From NCBI GenBank assembly GCA_024280145.1, contig JAJRQR010000210.1, positions 1-36,392 of the forward strand: 36,392 nt of DNA, written 5' to 3'. This DNA is from Bacteroidota bacterium (GTDB taxonomy: Bacteria > Bacteroidota > Bacteroidia > Flavobacteriales > Flavobacteriaceae). The translations under genes were made by a program, and so were the position numbers. The notes beneath the pieces were generated by a model that was not told the DNA's origin, ran no database searches, and saw nothing but the letters and a program-made list of their open reading frames with translations. This document shows, piece after piece, positions 1 to 9,459 of this stretch. Numbering within the stretch: the stretch's first letter is position 1; each line of letters begins with the position of its first letter.

Positions 1-13
1 CGTTACCTATTAT

Positions 14-1618
14 ATGAAGCTAAATAATGTATCCCCAATTTTAATAGTCTTTTTGTTTTTTATTGGAACAGGAAAACTATTTTCTCAAGAAGAAAGTAAA
101 GTAAGCGACTCAATAAATGTTGTAAAAACAACAGAACTTCCCGTTAAAACAATTCAGATAATTGACACGCTCACCACCCAAGTTTCCTCAGGTGATTTTA
201 GTAAGTCTGTCGTAAATACTATTCAAAGAGATAGTGTGATTTTTGACCTTCAAGACCATCAAATTGCTAAAACATCTGATAGTTTATGGATGAAGGAGTT
301 GTATGATTCTAGTAGGTTTGAAGAAGTTTACGGAAGTATAATCAACGAAAACTATGAGCCAGTTGAATACGAAGAACTTTCCACTGAAGTATTAAAACAA
401 CGCTTAAAAGAACTCGACGCACGAACCCCGTTTAATGTTGAATACAATCCTTCATTAGAAAGTGTAATTAAGCATTATTTAAAAAACAGAAGAAAAACCT
501 TAGGAAAATTAATGGCTTTGAGCGATTATTATTTTCCAATGTTTGAAGAGGTGTTAGACAAACACAACCTTCCCTTAGAAATGAAATATTTAGCCATTGT
601 AGAATCTGCTTTGGTACCCACCGCACAATCCAGAGTTGGTGCAAAAGGGCTTTGGCAATTTATGTTTAGCACAGGAAAAATCTATGGATTGGAAGTGAGT
701 TCGTATGTTGATGAGCGTTCAGATCCAGACTTATCGACCGAGGCTGCAACCAAATATTTAAAGAGTTTGTATGCTAGCTTTAACGACTGGGATTTGGCTT
801 TAGCAGCGTATAATTCGGGACCTGGAAATGTTTCAAAAGCTATTAGACGTTCTGGAGGAGAAACAAATTATTGGAAAATTAGAAACCGATTACCAAGAGA
901 AACTGCAGGTTATGTACCTGCTTTTTTAGCAACCATGTACATTTTTGAATATGCCGAAGAACACGGATTTAAAAGTAATGGCCCAAAATTTCATCATATT
1001 GCAACAGATACTGTTCAAGTAAAAAGACTAATTACTTTAGAGCAAGTTGCTAAGGTTACAAACTTGCCTTTAGCGGAAGTAGAATTTTTAAACCCTTCTT
1101 ATAAAGTTGGAGTTATTCCTTTTGTAAAAAACAAAAATTATGCGGTAAGATTACCTGTTGAAGCTATTGGAAAATTTGTAGCCAATGAAGATGCAATTTA
1201 TGCTTTTGCACAAAAAGAAACTGAAGAAAGCAAAACAGCATTACCAAAATATGTAGAACAGCCAGATCGAATTAGATACCGAGTAAAAAGCGGTGATTAT
1301 TTGGGTAGAATTGCCGAACGTTATGGTGTTGGTGTAAGTCAGATAAAAAAATGGAACGGGCTTAAAAGTAATAATTTAAGAGTAGGACAACGGTTAACTA
1401 TTTATCCTACAAAACCAATTGCATATTCAAAAAAAGTAAGCGTTGCAAAAACTACCACAAAAGGCAATTCTAAAATTTATACCGTTAAAAATGGAGACTC
1501 ATTATGGAGTATTTCTCAAAAATTTCCTGGAGTAAGTGTTCAGAATATAAAAAAATGGAACGATATTAGCAGTAACAAATTAAAACCTGGAATGAAGCTT
1601 AGAGTTTCAAAGGGATAA
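14..1618 (+). CDS. MltD-like membrane-bound lytic murein transglycosylase (SLT domain + two LysM)
   Basis: Cleaves the MurNAc-GlcNAc bond of peptidoglycan in the periplasm. A hydrophobic N-terminal signal runs over residues 1-24 (FLFFIGTGKLFSQ). The GH23/SLT domain covers about residues 165-310: the catalytic Glu lies in AIVESAL (Glu197), followed by GAKGLWQFM and the typical AAYNSGPGNV. Two C-terminal LysM peptidoglycan-binding modules lie at about 422-466 (YRVKSGDYLGRIAERYG) and 486-532 (YTVKNGDSLWSISQKF). The length of 534 aa suits a Bacteroidota MltD homologue. The ATG lies 13 nt from the window edge, so its promoter is not visible. It is followed 18 nt later by the DUF4837 lipoprotein gene, probably in the same transcript. 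The family call is secure; equivalence to E. coli MltD is by domain order only. Confidence 0.93.
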   Translation: MKLNNVSPILIVFLFFIGTGKLFSQEESKVSDSINVVKTTELPVKTIQIIDTLTTQVSSGDFSKSVVNTIQRDSVIFDLQDHQIAKTSDSLWMKELYDSSRFEEVYGSIINENYEPVEYEELSTEVLKQRLKELDARTPFNVEYNPSLESVIKHYLKNRRKTLGKLMALSDYYFPMFEEVLDKHNLPLEMKYLAIVESALVPTAQSRVGAKGLWQFMFSTGKIYGLEVSSYVDERSDPDLSTEAATKYLKSLYASFNDWDLALAAYNSGPGNVSKAIRRSGGETNYWKIRNRLPRETAGYVPAFLATMYIFEYAEEHGFKSNGPKFHHIATDTVQVKRLITLEQVAKVTNLPLAEVEFLNPSYKVGVIPFVKNKNYAVRLPVEAIGKFVANEDAIYAFAQKETEESKTALPKYVEQPDRIRYRVKSGDYLGRIAERYGVGVSQIKKWNGLKSNNLRVGQRLTIYPTKPIAYSKKVSVAKTTTKGNSKIYTVKNGDSLWSISQKFPGVSVQNIKKWNDISSNKLKPGMKLRVSKG

Positions 1619-1636
1619 TTTTCAAAATTACTTATA

Positions 1637-2614
1637 ATGAAAGCATTTTATATTGCACTTCTTTCTGTCGTTGTCTTATTTTCTTGTAATGACAACGGAA
1701 ATAAAAAAAGCGAATACCGCCAAAGATCGGTTGGAAATATTAAATCACTTCAAGTTTTAATCACTGATGAATTATGGAATGATACGGTTGGTGAAGAAAT
1801 AAGAAATTATTTTGCAGCACCAGTTGAAGGATTGCCACAAGAAGAACCATTGTTTTCAATCAATCAAATGAAGCCAGAAACATTTAGTGGTTTTATAAAA
1901 AGCAATCGTCTTTTTTTACACGTAACTATTGGAACAGAAAATAAAGTTACTATTGCAAAAGACCCTTATGCAAGACCACAAACAGGTGCAATAATAACAG
2001 CAATAAATAAAGAAGAATTAGTTAAATTAATTGCTCAGAATCATAAAAAGATAATAGAAGCATTTTACAAATCTGAAATTAAAGAACGACAAAGACGAAC
2101 TGCAATTTCGCCTAAAAAAATAGACTCTTTAAAAGAACGATTTGGCTTGAGCATTAGTATTCCTTCGGCTTATCGAATCGCACATAAAGGAGATGATTTT
2201 TATTGGCTCCGTAAAGATTTAAAAAAATCAGGTTCCACTAATATATTAATCTACAATGCACCGTTATCAAGTATTACTAATGATAGTTTAGCTTTAGGTG
2301 AAATACTTACAATTAGAGATTCCATTGGTGGAAAATTATTACCCGTTGAAGATGATGATAAATTTGGAACAGACTATGACTATTCTCCTAATTTTTACGC
2401 AACAGAATTGGATGGAAAGTTCACTTATTTAACCAAAGGAGTTTGGGATGTTGAAGGTGAATTTATGGCAGGACCGTTTATAAATTATGCCGTAAAAGAC
2501 GAAATAAACAAGCGTTATTTAATAATTGAAGGCTTTACATATGCACCACAAACTAGAAAGAGAAACCTTCAGTTTGAGTTAGAATCAATAATAAATTCCG
2601 TAAAAATAGACTGA
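1637..2614 (+). CDS. DUF4837 family lipoprotein
   Basis: A predicted lipoprotein of 325 aa with a signal peptide and lipobox VLFSC, acylated Cys17, followed by a charged NDNGNKK stretch. The remainder is a soluble domain with no catalytic motif that I recognise. The sequence and its position between the lytic transglycosylase and tatA fit the DUF4837 family of Bacteroidota, whose function is not known to me. It starts 18 nt after mltD and is probably co-transcribed with it. Its stop codon faces that of tatA, with only 4 nt between the two genes. The envelope-gene neighbourhood suggests a role in the envelope, but this is inference. Confidence 0.75.
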   Translation: MKAFYIALLSVVVLFSCNDNGNKKSEYRQRSVGNIKSLQVLITDELWNDTVGEEIRNYFAAPVEGLPQEEPLFSINQMKPETFSGFIKSNRLFLHVTIGTENKVTIAKDPYARPQTGAIITAINKEELVKLIAQNHKKIIEAFYKSEIKERQRRTAISPKKIDSLKERFGLSISIPSAYRIAHKGDDFYWLRKDLKKSGSTNILIYNAPLSSITNDSLALGEILTIRDSIGGKLLPVEDDDKFGTDYDYSPNFYATELDGKFTYLTKGVWDVEGEFMAGPFINYAVKDEINKRYLIIEGFTYAPQTRKRNLQFELESIINSVKID

Positions 2615-2633
2615 CGAATTATTTTTTTTCGTC
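2613..2633. terminator. Possible bidirectional terminator hairpin between DUF4837 gene and tatA
   Basis: GACGAA (2613-2618) is the reverse complement of TTCGTC (2628-2633), with a T-rich 9-nt loop. It sits exactly on the convergent junction of two genes. The stem is only 6 bp and overlaps both coding ends, so the call is tentative. Confidence 0.35.
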
Positions 2634-2807
2634 TAGGTTTTTATCATCAGAATCTTCTTTAGAAGCGTCTTTAAATTCTTTAAGTCCACTGCCTAAACCT
2701 CGCATTAATTCTGGAATTTTTCTACCTCCAAACAACAATAAAACTACCACTACAATTAATACAATTTGTGGCCATCCAATAACTAAAGGTAACATTGATA
2801 AATTCAT
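2619..2807 (-). CDS. tatA: TatA/TatE family twin-arginine translocase subunit
   Basis: Small subunit (62 aa) of the Tat export channel for folded proteins in the inner membrane. It shows the family layout: a short N-terminus, one transmembrane helix ([14 protein letters not shown]), the hinge with the conserved FGGRKIPEL, an amphipathic helix ([14 protein letters not shown]) and an acidic/basic soluble tail ending DEKK. The Phe-Gly hinge and following Pro are the diagnostic residues. It stands alone on the minus strand between two plus-strand envelope genes and has its own -7 box at 2828-2835. tatC is not in the window. Confidence 0.93.
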   Translation of the reverse strand: MNLSMLPLVIGWPQIVLIVVVVLLLFGGRKIPELMRGLGSGLKEFKDASKEDSDDKNLDEKK

Positions 2808-2827
2808 TTTAATTAGGTTTTAAAGTG

Positions 2828-2835
2828 CAAATGTA
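2828..2835 (-). promoter_or_regulatory. Bacteroidota -7 box for tatA
   Basis: The plus strand reads CAAATGTA, so the minus strand reads TACATTTG, a perfect TAnnTTTG. It lies 20 nt upstream of the tatA ATG. No TTG is found at the usual 17-23 nt further upstream. Confidence 0.6.
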
Positions 2836-2896
2836 ATAAGAATTAATAACAATTATCGTTTTCAATTTAACTTTAGCGTTAGATAATAGTTTGTTT

Positions 2897-2904
2897 TATA
2901 TTTG
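2897..2904 (+). promoter_or_regulatory. Bacteroidota -7 box for the M23 peptidase gene
   Basis: TATATTTG matches TAnnTTTG and lies 17 nt upstream of the ATG at 2922. It forms a divergent promoter pair with the tatA box about 60 nt away. No clear -33 TTG is present. Confidence 0.6.
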
Positions 2905-2921
2905 CTTTAAGGAAGTATTTG

Positions 2922-3785
2922 ATGAAAAAACAAAAAAGATCTAAAAAAATAAAGCATAAATTACTTAATAAGTATCGTTTAGTGGTACTTAATGAGGATA
3001 CTTTTGAAGAGCGTTTTACCTTCAAACTTAATCGCCTAAATGTATTTGTTTTTAGTATTATTTCTGCTTTAGTTTTAATTACTACTACTACAATATTAAT
3101 AGCCTTTACACCTTTACGTGAGTATATTCCTGGTTATTCATCAGTTTCATTAAAGAAAAAAGCCACACAACTTGCTTTTAAAACAGACTCATTACAACAG
3201 GTAATTTATATTAATCAACAATATCTTGCTTCCATAAAAAAAGTATTAACAGGTGATGTAACAACCGTAGATTTTAATAAGGATTCAATAATTAAAGAAG
3301 CAGAATTTGACCGTTCAGAATTAAGCCTAGATCCTTCAAAAGAAGATACTCTTTTAAGAGAAAAAGTATCGATGGAAGACAAATACAATCCTTTAGTGAA
3401 TAACTCAGAGATTAATTTTGTATTATTCCCACCTGTAAAAGGAACAATTTCTGAAGGATTTGATGTAAAACAAAAACATTATGCAGTTGATGTAGTTACT
3501 ACAAAAGATGCCCCCGTTAAAGCAACAGCAGATGGCACCGTGATTTTTTCAGAATGGACTGCTGAAACAGGTTATGTAATTATTCTCGAGCATGCCAACA
3601 ATCTTCTATCGGTTTACAAGCATAATTCATTGCTTAGTAAACGACAAGGCGATTTAGTAAAAGCAGGAGAAGTAATTGCAAAAGCTGGAAATACAGGCGA
3701 ATTATCCACAGGACCTCACCTTCATTTTGAACTCTGGAGTGATGGTTACCCAATTAATCCAACCGATTTCATAGATTTTGAATAG
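2922..3785 (+). CDS. M23 (LytM-type) peptidoglycan endopeptidase, membrane-anchored
   Basis: A predicted zinc metallopeptidase acting on peptidoglycan cross-links, 287 aa. A basic N-terminus is followed by one transmembrane segment at about residues 40-65 (VFSIISALVLITTTTILIAF), placing the rest in the periplasm. The C-terminal M23 domain has the zinc/catalytic set: HYAVD (HxxxD), the middle His in YKHNS, and HLHFE (HxH), so it looks active. I start at the ATG at 2922; a TTG immediately before it would add one residue. A -7 box at 2897-2904 gives it its own promoter. With the nearby MltD homologue it suggests a cell-wall remodelling group. Confidence 0.9.
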   Translation: MKKQKRSKKIKHKLLNKYRLVVLNEDTFEERFTFKLNRLNVFVFSIISALVLITTTTILIAFTPLREYIPGYSSVSLKKKATQLAFKTDSLQQVIYINQQYLASIKKVLTGDVTTVDFNKDSIIKEAEFDRSELSLDPSKEDTLLREKVSMEDKYNPLVNNSEINFVLFPPVKGTISEGFDVKQKHYAVDVVTTKDAPVKATADGTVIFSEWTAETGYVIILEHANNLLSVYKHNSLLSKRQGDLVKAGEVIAKAGNTGELSTGPHLHFELWSDGYPINPTDFIDFE

Positions 3786-3811
3786 CTGTAAATGAATGAG
3801 TGGTTTAATGA

Positions 3812-3830
3812 TAGAATAAATTATATTCTA
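3812..3830 (+). terminator. Weak hairpin after the M23 peptidase gene
   Basis: TAGAATA (3812-3818) pairs with TATTCTA (3824-3830) across a 5-nt loop, followed by ATTTTC. The stem is 7 bp and AT-rich. It could be a weak terminator or chance in AT-rich DNA. Confidence 0.25.
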
Positions 3831-3841
3831 ATTTTCGAATT

Positions 3842-5326
3842 ATGATTATAAAAAAAATAGGAGCAAAAATATTGGCAAAAAAGGTAGTTAAGTCTATTCA
3901 AAAGTGGACTTCAAACCCAATTGAAACACAGCAAAAAGTTTTTGAATCTTTAATAGAAAATGCTAGGAACACTTCCTTCGGAAAAGGCCATGGTTTTCAG
4001 AATATTTCCTCATATAAAGATTTTGTAAATCAAGTTCCTGTTAGAGATTACGAAGCGTTAAAAAGCTATTTTGAAAGAACAGCAAATGGGGAAGAAAACG
4101 TGCTTTGGAGAGGAAAACCGACTTACATTGCAAAAACATCAGGAACTACTTCGGGAGCAAAATACATTCCTATTACTAAGGAGTCGATGCCTTTTCATAT
4201 TGAAGGAGCAAAAAACGCTTTGTTTTGTTATATTCATGAAACTAAAAATGCTGATTTTGTTAATGGAAAAATGATCTTTCTTCAGGGAAGCCCAGTATTA
4301 GAAGTCGCCAATGGAATTAATATCGGAAGACTCTCAGGGATTGTTGCTCATTTTGTTCCTAAATACCTTCAAAAAAACAGACTACCAAGTTTAGAGACAA
4401 ATTGCATTGACGATTGGTAAACTAAAGTAGATGCGATTGTTGAAGAAACCAAAAACGAGAATATGACTTTAATTAGTGGGATTCCGTCTTGGGTACAAAT
4501 GTATTTTGAAAAGCTTCAAAAGGTGTCAGGGAAAAAGGTTGGTGATCTTTTTCCAAATTTCAACCTGTTTGTTTATGGTGGAGTAAATTATGAGCCTTAT
4601 AGAGCAAAATTTGAAGAAATGATTGGTAGAAGAGTTGATAGTATCGAACTCTATCCTGCTTCGGAAGGATTTTTTGCTTTCCAAGATACTCAAACCGAAA
4701 AAGGAATGTTGTTGCTTTTAAATTCTGGTATTTTTTATGAATTTATTGAAGCTGCAAAATTCTATGATAAAAACCCAAAAAGACTTACAATTGGAGAAGT
4801 AGGAATAGATGTAAATTATGTAATGATTATTTCAACCAACGCCGGACTTTGGGGCTATAACATTGGTGATACGGTGATGTTTACCTCCACAAAACCCTAT
4901 CGTGTAATTGTTTCGGGACGAATCAAACATTTTATTTCGGCTTTTGGAGAACACGTAATTGGTAAAGAAGTAGAACAAGCGATTAATGAAGCAATAGAAG
5001 AATTTAAGTTTACTATTTCAGAATTTACGGTGGCTCCACAAACCAATCCGCTAGAAGGAGATTTGCCCTATCATGAATGGTTGATTGAGTTTGAAGAAGC
5101 TCCTAATAATCTTACAGAAATAGCAGCTTTTATGGATAAAAGTATGCAAAAACAAAACAGTTATTATTTTGATTTAATTGAAGGAAGTGTACTTCAACCA
5201 TTAAAAATAACTTCACTTTCTTCGGGAAGTTTTAATAGGTATATGAAATCACAAGGTAAGTTAGGAGGACAAAATAAGGTTCCAAGACTTTCAGATAATC
5301 GAAAGATTGCGGATCAATTACTTTAA
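3842..5326 (+). pseudogene. GH3-family acyl-adenylating protein, interrupted by one in-frame TAA
   Basis: Related to the GH3 acyl-acid amido synthetases (ANL-like adenylating enzymes) first known from plant hormone conjugation; the bacterial substrate is unknown. The ATP-binding motif KTSGTTSGAKYIP is intact near residue 100. The frame is broken by TAA at 4418-4420 (codon 193, after CIDDW). It resumes in the same frame with TKVDAIVEETKNENMTL and continues for 302 residues to the stop at 5324-5326. Read through, the protein would be 494 aa, the usual length for bacterial members. The resumed sequence is plainly homologous, so this is one gene with a nonsense codon; a Glu codon (GAA) would fit the position. 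An ATG at 4463 could permit internal initiation, but that product would lack the ATP motif. Sequencing error or a true null allele are both possible. Confidence 0.85.
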
Positions 5327-5337
5327 TAGTATTTTTG
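5307..5337 (+). promoter_or_regulatory. Full Bacteroidota promoter TTG-N20-TATTTTTG
   Basis: TTG at 5307-5309 and TATTTTTG at 5330-5337 (TAnnTTTG) are 20 nt apart, the expected spacing. Transcription should begin near 5343. This decides the start of the next gene: the ATG at 5352 lies downstream of the promoter, whereas a TTG at 5307 in the same frame lies inside it. Confidence 0.7.
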
Positions 5338-5351
5338 CACAAATAAAATAT

Positions 5352-7013
5352 ATGATAATAACACATAAAAGAACGCGAGCTCAGGAAAGCTCTGGAGCCA
5401 TTGAAAGATTATACATTACCATGCGTCACCTCTTTAACCGTGGATTTTACAAGCCTATGGGAGTTTCAGGAGAAACATTAAGAGACTCATTATTAACACT
5501 TGCACCAGAAATTTACGGAACCATTGCCGAAGATAAAGTAGAATTACAAGGACTACTTTACGTGATTGACAGGCTTCCTATTGGGATTGAAGAATGCAGC
5601 TTTATTAATTTAACGAGTGACGAAGGGTATAAAAACTCACACTTTGAACCGATTATTCCTTCCAAAAGAAGACGAAATTGTTATCGCATAGACGATCAAC
5701 AAATGAATATTGAGGTAACTCGTGGACGATCAGAAATATATGATATCCTTACTCATCTTACCTTCCTTTTTATTGAATCGCATAAAATAATGTCTCATGT
5801 AGTAATTAACGATGGAGAAGATGTAAATCGTGATTGGAAAAAACTAGAAGCAGCTGTTACTAAAAAAGGAAAACTAACTCAAAAGGAAAAGGAAATTGCG
5901 CTAACTCATACTGCTAATTTTTTAGGTAGAACTTTTGAAGAAGTAAATGAAGTATATCCAGATTTTGCTACTAAATCCGATCCACATCGTTTCTTAAAAA
6001 TCATCTATTATTTAGGGAAACTTGCTATTGAAGAAGTAACCACTAAAAACAAACGTATTGTTACCTTTAGTCCGGTGTTGAGAGAACGTTTAGGACATCA
6101 TATTCATGGTGAAATTTGGGCCTCTTGTATTAAGAAACAACTTGATGAAAACGGATTATTAGATAGACCAATTCATATTATCAGTGCTAATATGCACAGT
6201 GTAATGAACACAATTTACAGCTCATTGGTATTGAAAACAGAGTATAAAAAATGTTCAGCGATGGAGGTTTATGAAATGCTGAGTGATTCAAAAAATAGCC
6301 TACTTCGAAAAAAAGTAATGAAGTATGCTGCTCAAAACGGATTGATTTACATAAAAGACACACGCGGAACCAATATTAATGTTCAGATTATAGATACTGC
6401 TAAAGTGCCAGGTTTGACAACTTCGGAAGAAAATCAACCTGTGATTATTGTTATGGACTACGCTTGTGGTGAGCAAGCTTTTGAAACTATGGATGAGCTT
6501 TTAAAACCTTATAAAGTTGCTAAAAAGAAAAAGCAATTTTTAGATGTAGTTTCCGTTTCGATAATGGGAAAAGCAGGAATTTTAGAAGGAGGAAAAGGAG
6601 ATATAATGATTCCGAATGCACATGTTTTTGAAGGAACCGCAGATAACTATCCTCTTAAAAATATGTTGAAAAAATCACATTTTGAAGGAGAAGATGTTAA
6701 TGTTTTTAAAGGCGCAATGATTACTGTTTTAGGAACTTCGCTTCAGAACAAAGATATTTTAAAATTCTTCCACGATTCTACTTGGAATGTGGTTGGATTA
6801 GAAATGGAAGGTGCTCATTATCAAAAAGCCATTCAGTCGGCTTCAAAAATTAGACGTAGCATCAGTTCAAAAGTGAAAGTACAATATGCTTATTATGCTT
6901 CGGATAATCCTTTAAAAACAGGAAGTACGTTGGCTTCGGGAGGTTTAGGGACTTCAGGAGTAAAACCTACCTATTTGATTACTGAAAAAATGTTAAATCA
7001 GATATTAGAATAA
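5352..7013 (+). CDS. AMP-nucleosidase-like protein (probable DUF6909 family)
   Basis: A 553-aa cytoplasmic protein with no signal or membrane segment. Its C-terminal third resembles nucleoside phosphorylase/AMP nucleosidase folds: a VSVSIMGKAG core strand, VVGLEMEGAHY (the MTAN/Amn-type MEGA motif whose Glu contacts the ribose) and YYASDNPL, comparable to the SDKPL region of AMP nucleosidase. The N-terminal two thirds are helical and contain ERLGHHIHGEIWASC; I cannot assign a function to them. I believe it matches the family named DUF6909, but that is from memory. Start: ATG at 5352, because the promoter at 5307-5337 excludes an upstream TTG. The next gene, rfbB, begins 40 nt downstream without a recognisable promoter, so read-through into the polysaccharide locus is possible. 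Confidence 0.7.
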   Translation: MIITHKRTRAQESSGAIERLYITMRHLFNRGFYKPMGVSGETLRDSLLTLAPEIYGTIAEDKVELQGLLYVIDRLPIGIEECSFINLTSDEGYKNSHFEPIIPSKRRRNCYRIDDQQMNIEVTRGRSEIYDILTHLTFLFIESHKIMSHVVINDGEDVNRDWKKLEAAVTKKGKLTQKEKEIALTHTANFLGRTFEEVNEVYPDFATKSDPHRFLKIIYYLGKLAIEEVTTKNKRIVTFSPVLRERLGHHIHGEIWASCIKKQLDENGLLDRPIHIISANMHSVMNTIYSSLVLKTEYKKCSAMEVYEMLSDSKNSLLRKKVMKYAAQNGLIYIKDTRGTNINVQIIDTAKVPGLTTSEENQPVIIVMDYACGEQAFETMDELLKPYKVAKKKKQFLDVVSVSIMGKAGILEGGKGDIMIPNAHVFEGTADNYPLKNMLKKSHFEGEDVNVFKGAMITVLGTSLQNKDILKFFHDSTWNVVGLEMEGAHYQKAIQSASKIRRSISSKVKVQYAYYASDNPLKTGSTLASGGLGTSGVKPTYLITEKMLNQILE

Positions 7014-7053
7014 TTCAATTTTAAAAATAAATCCGATTATTCGGGCTATAAAT

Positions 7054-8064
7054 ATGAATAAAATATTAATAACAGGAGGAGCAGGATTTATTGGTTCCAA
7101 TTATGTTGAATTAGCCGCAGAAAATTCTGAAGATCAGATTTTCGTGCTAGATAATTTGACTTATGCTGGGAATTTAAAGAACTTAGAAACAGTAGAAAAC
7201 CTTCCTAATTATACTTTTATAAAAGGAGATATTTGCGATGAGGCTTTGATAGATAGTTTATTTAAGGAACATCAATTTAATAAAGTGGTTCATTTTGCTG
7301 CCGAATCTCACGTAGATAATTCTATCACTGGACCTGGAGCTTTTATCCAAACCAATATTGTGGGGACTTTTAATTTATTGCACAGCGCTTATCATTTGTG
7401 GATGAACGGCCCAAATCAATTAAAAGATGCCTATAAAAACACTCGTTTTTTACACGTTTCTACCGATGAGGTTTATGGAACTTTGGGCGAAACTGGTTTG
7501 TTTTTAGAAACGACTCCTTATGCACCAAACAGTCCGTATAGTGCTTCAAAAGCATCTTCAGACTTTATAGTGAGAAGTTATTTTCATACCTACGGAATGC
7601 CTGTAGTTACTACCAATTGTTCTAATAACTACGGAAAACATCAGCATAAAGAAAAGTTGATTCCTACTATTATTAGGAAGGCAATTTCAGGAGAAAAAAT
7701 TCCTATTTATGGCAACGGAAAAAACATTCGAGATTGGATTTATGTAACCGATCATTGTAAAGGAATTAAACTCGTTTTAGATAACGGAACATTAGGTGAA
7801 ACCTATAATATTGGAGGAAGAAACGAACGAGAAAACCTTTATATTGCTTATACCATTTGTGAATTATTAGATGAATTAGTTCCAAACAAAACCCCTTATA
7901 AAGAGCAAATGGAATTTGTGCAAGACCGTGCAGGACACGATTTTAGATATGCCATTAATGCCGATAAAATTGAAAAGGAATTAGGTTGGAAAGCTGAAGA
8001 AAATTTTGAGAGCGGAATTTTAAAAACTATTGAGTGGTATTTGAATAACAAAGATCAATTATGA
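7054..8064 (+). CDS. rfbB: dTDP-glucose 4,6-dehydratase
   Basis: Converts dTDP-glucose to dTDP-4-keto-6-deoxyglucose, the second step toward dTDP-L-rhamnose, in the cytoplasm. An extended SDR protein of 336 aa: NAD-binding GGAGFIGSN at residues 7-15, catalytic STDEVYG with the Asp-Glu pair, and YSASK with the Tyr/Lys pair. [14 protein letters not shown] and [14 protein letters not shown] are family hallmarks. It overlaps rfbA by 4 nt (ATGA), showing translational coupling in an rfbBACD order. No -7 box was found in the 40 nt upstream. Call is secure. Confidence 0.97.
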   Translation: MNKILITGGAGFIGSNYVELAAENSEDQIFVLDNLTYAGNLKNLETVENLPNYTFIKGDICDEALIDSLFKEHQFNKVVHFAAESHVDNSITGPGAFIQTNIVGTFNLLHSAYHLWMNGPNQLKDAYKNTRFLHVSTDEVYGTLGETGLFLETTPYAPNSPYSASKASSDFIVRSYFHTYGMPVVTTNCSNNYGKHQHKEKLIPTIIRKAISGEKIPIYGNGKNIRDWIYVTDHCKGIKLVLDNGTLGETYNIGGRNERENLYIAYTICELLDELVPNKTPYKEQMEFVQDRAGHDFRYAINADKIEKELGWKAEENFESGILKTIEWYLNNKDQL

Positions 8065-8909
8065 AAGGAATAATTTTAGCAGGAGGTTCAGGTACTCGCT
8101 TGCATCCATTAACTTTAGCAGTTAGTAAACAGTTAATGCCGGTGTATGACAAACCTATGATTTATTATCCTTTATCAACTTTAATGTATTCGGGAATTCG
8201 AGAAATATTAATTATTTCAACACCTCAAGATTTACCTTTATTCGAAAAATTATTAGGAGATGGAAAAAGTTTAGGATGCGAGTTTAGCTATGCTGTACAA
8301 GCTGAACCCAATGGTTTAGCAGAAGCATTTATCATTGGGAAGGAGTTTATCGGAAATGATAAAGTAGCCTTAATTTTAGGCGATAATATTTTTTATGGTT
8401 CTGGTTTAAAAGAATTGCTTCAAGCAAATAATAACCCCGATGGAGGAATTATTTACGCTTATCACGTACAAGATCCAGAACGTTATGGTGTGGTTGAATT
8501 TGATGAAAGTGGAAAAGCTATTTCAATTGAAGAAAAACCAGAAAATCCCAAATCAAATTTTGCTGTTCCAGGGATTTATTTTTACGACAATATTGTTGTT
8601 GAAATTGCTTCGAATATGAAGCCTAGCAAAAGAGGTGAATTAGAGATAACGGATGTAAATAACGAATACTTAAAACAAGGAAAGTTAAACGTAAGTATCT
8701 TAGATAAAGGTACCGCTTGGTTAGATACAGGAACTTTTGCTTCCTTAATGCAAGCCTCCCAATTTGTGGAAGTAATTGAAGAACGACAAGGCCTTAAAAT
8801 TGGAGCGATAGAACAAGCAGCCTACGATATGGGATACATTAACAAAGAAGAATTAAACACCTTAATCGAGCCTTTATTAAAGAGCGGTTACGGAAAACAT
8901 TTACTATAA
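8061..8909 (+). CDS. rfbA: Glucose-1-phosphate thymidylyltransferase
   Basis: Makes dTDP-glucose from dTTP and glucose-1-phosphate, the first step of the rhamnose pathway. The N-terminal nucleotide-binding signature [17 protein letters not shown] is followed by [23 protein letters not shown] carries a metal-binding Asp and WLDTGTF lies near the C-terminus. The length of 282 aa is slightly shorter than the usual 285-293 but the end looks natural. The ATG overlaps the rfbB stop, and rfbC follows after 1 nt. Confidence 0.97.
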   Translation: MKGIILAGGSGTRLHPLTLAVSKQLMPVYDKPMIYYPLSTLMYSGIREILIISTPQDLPLFEKLLGDGKSLGCEFSYAVQAEPNGLAEAFIIGKEFIGNDKVALILGDNIFYGSGLKELLQANNNPDGGIIYAYHVQDPERYGVVEFDESGKAISIEEKPENPKSNFAVPGIYFYDNIVVEIASNMKPSKRGELEITDVNNEYLKQGKLNVSILDKGTAWLDTGTFASLMQASQFVEVIEERQGLKIGAIEQAAYDMGYINKEELNTLIEPLLKSGYGKHLL

Positions 8910-8910
8910 A

Positions 8911-9459
8911 TTGGAAATTCAACTCACACCTCTAAAAGATTGTTTTGTACTAACCCCGACCATTTTTAAAGATGAACGCGGAACTTTTTACGAAACCTTC
9001 AATCAAAACGTATTTAAAAAAGTAACAGAAATAGAGGTTGGTTTTGTTCAAGACAATCAATCTACCTCAACTTTTGGAGTTTTAAGAGGGCTTCATTATC
9101 AAGTCGGAACAATGGCTCAAGCAAAATTGGTTCGTGTTATTCAAGGTAAAGTGTTGGATATTGTGGTAGATTTAAGAAAGGATTCTGAAACATTTGGAAA
9201 GCATTTTTCAATAGAATTAGATGATATTGCACAACAACAACTTTTTGTTCCTCGTGGTTTTGCACACGGGTTTATTACCCTTTCTGAAACCTCGAAATTT
9301 GCTTATAAATGTGATAATTTTTATGACAAAGCTTCCGAAAGAGGAATCATCTATAACGACGCAACCTTAACCCTAGACTGGCATCTTTCAGAAGATAAAT
9401 ATATTATTTCAGAAAAAGATTTAGAACTTCCATCGTTTTTGGAAGCAACAAAAGGATGA
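8911..9459 (+). CDS. rfbC: dTDP-4-dehydrorhamnose 3,5-epimerase
   Basis: Epimerises dTDP-4-keto-6-deoxyglucose at C3 and C5. A cupin-fold protein of 182 aa with the family signatures FKDERGTFYETF, RGLHYQ (catalytic His), KLVRVIQGKVLDIVVDLR and FVPRGFAHGF. The start is a TTG at 8911, immediately after the rfbA stop; no in-frame ATG lies close enough, and MEIQLTPLKDCF is the normal family N-terminus. It overlaps rfbD by 4 nt (ATGA). Confidence 0.96.
   Translation: MEIQLTPLKDCFVLTPTIFKDERGTFYETFNQNVFKKVTEIEVGFVQDNQSTSTFGVLRGLHYQVGTMAQAKLVRVIQGKVLDIVVDLRKDSETFGKHFSIELDDIAQQQLFVPRGFAHGFITLSETSKFAYKCDNFYDKASERGIIYNDATLTLDWHLSEDKYIISEKDLELPSFLEATKG

Noticed and set aside
3829-3836. TAATTTTC as a -7 box for the GH3 gene
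   Set aside because: It mismatches the final G and lies 5 nt from the ATG.
5307-5351. N-terminal extension of the AMP-nucleosidase-like protein from a TTG at 5307
   Set aside because: The stretch contains the full TTG-N20-TATTTTTG promoter, and an ATG follows it at 5352.
7031-7046. CCGATTATTCGG as a terminator before rfbB
   Set aside because: The stem is only 4 bp and no T-run follows.
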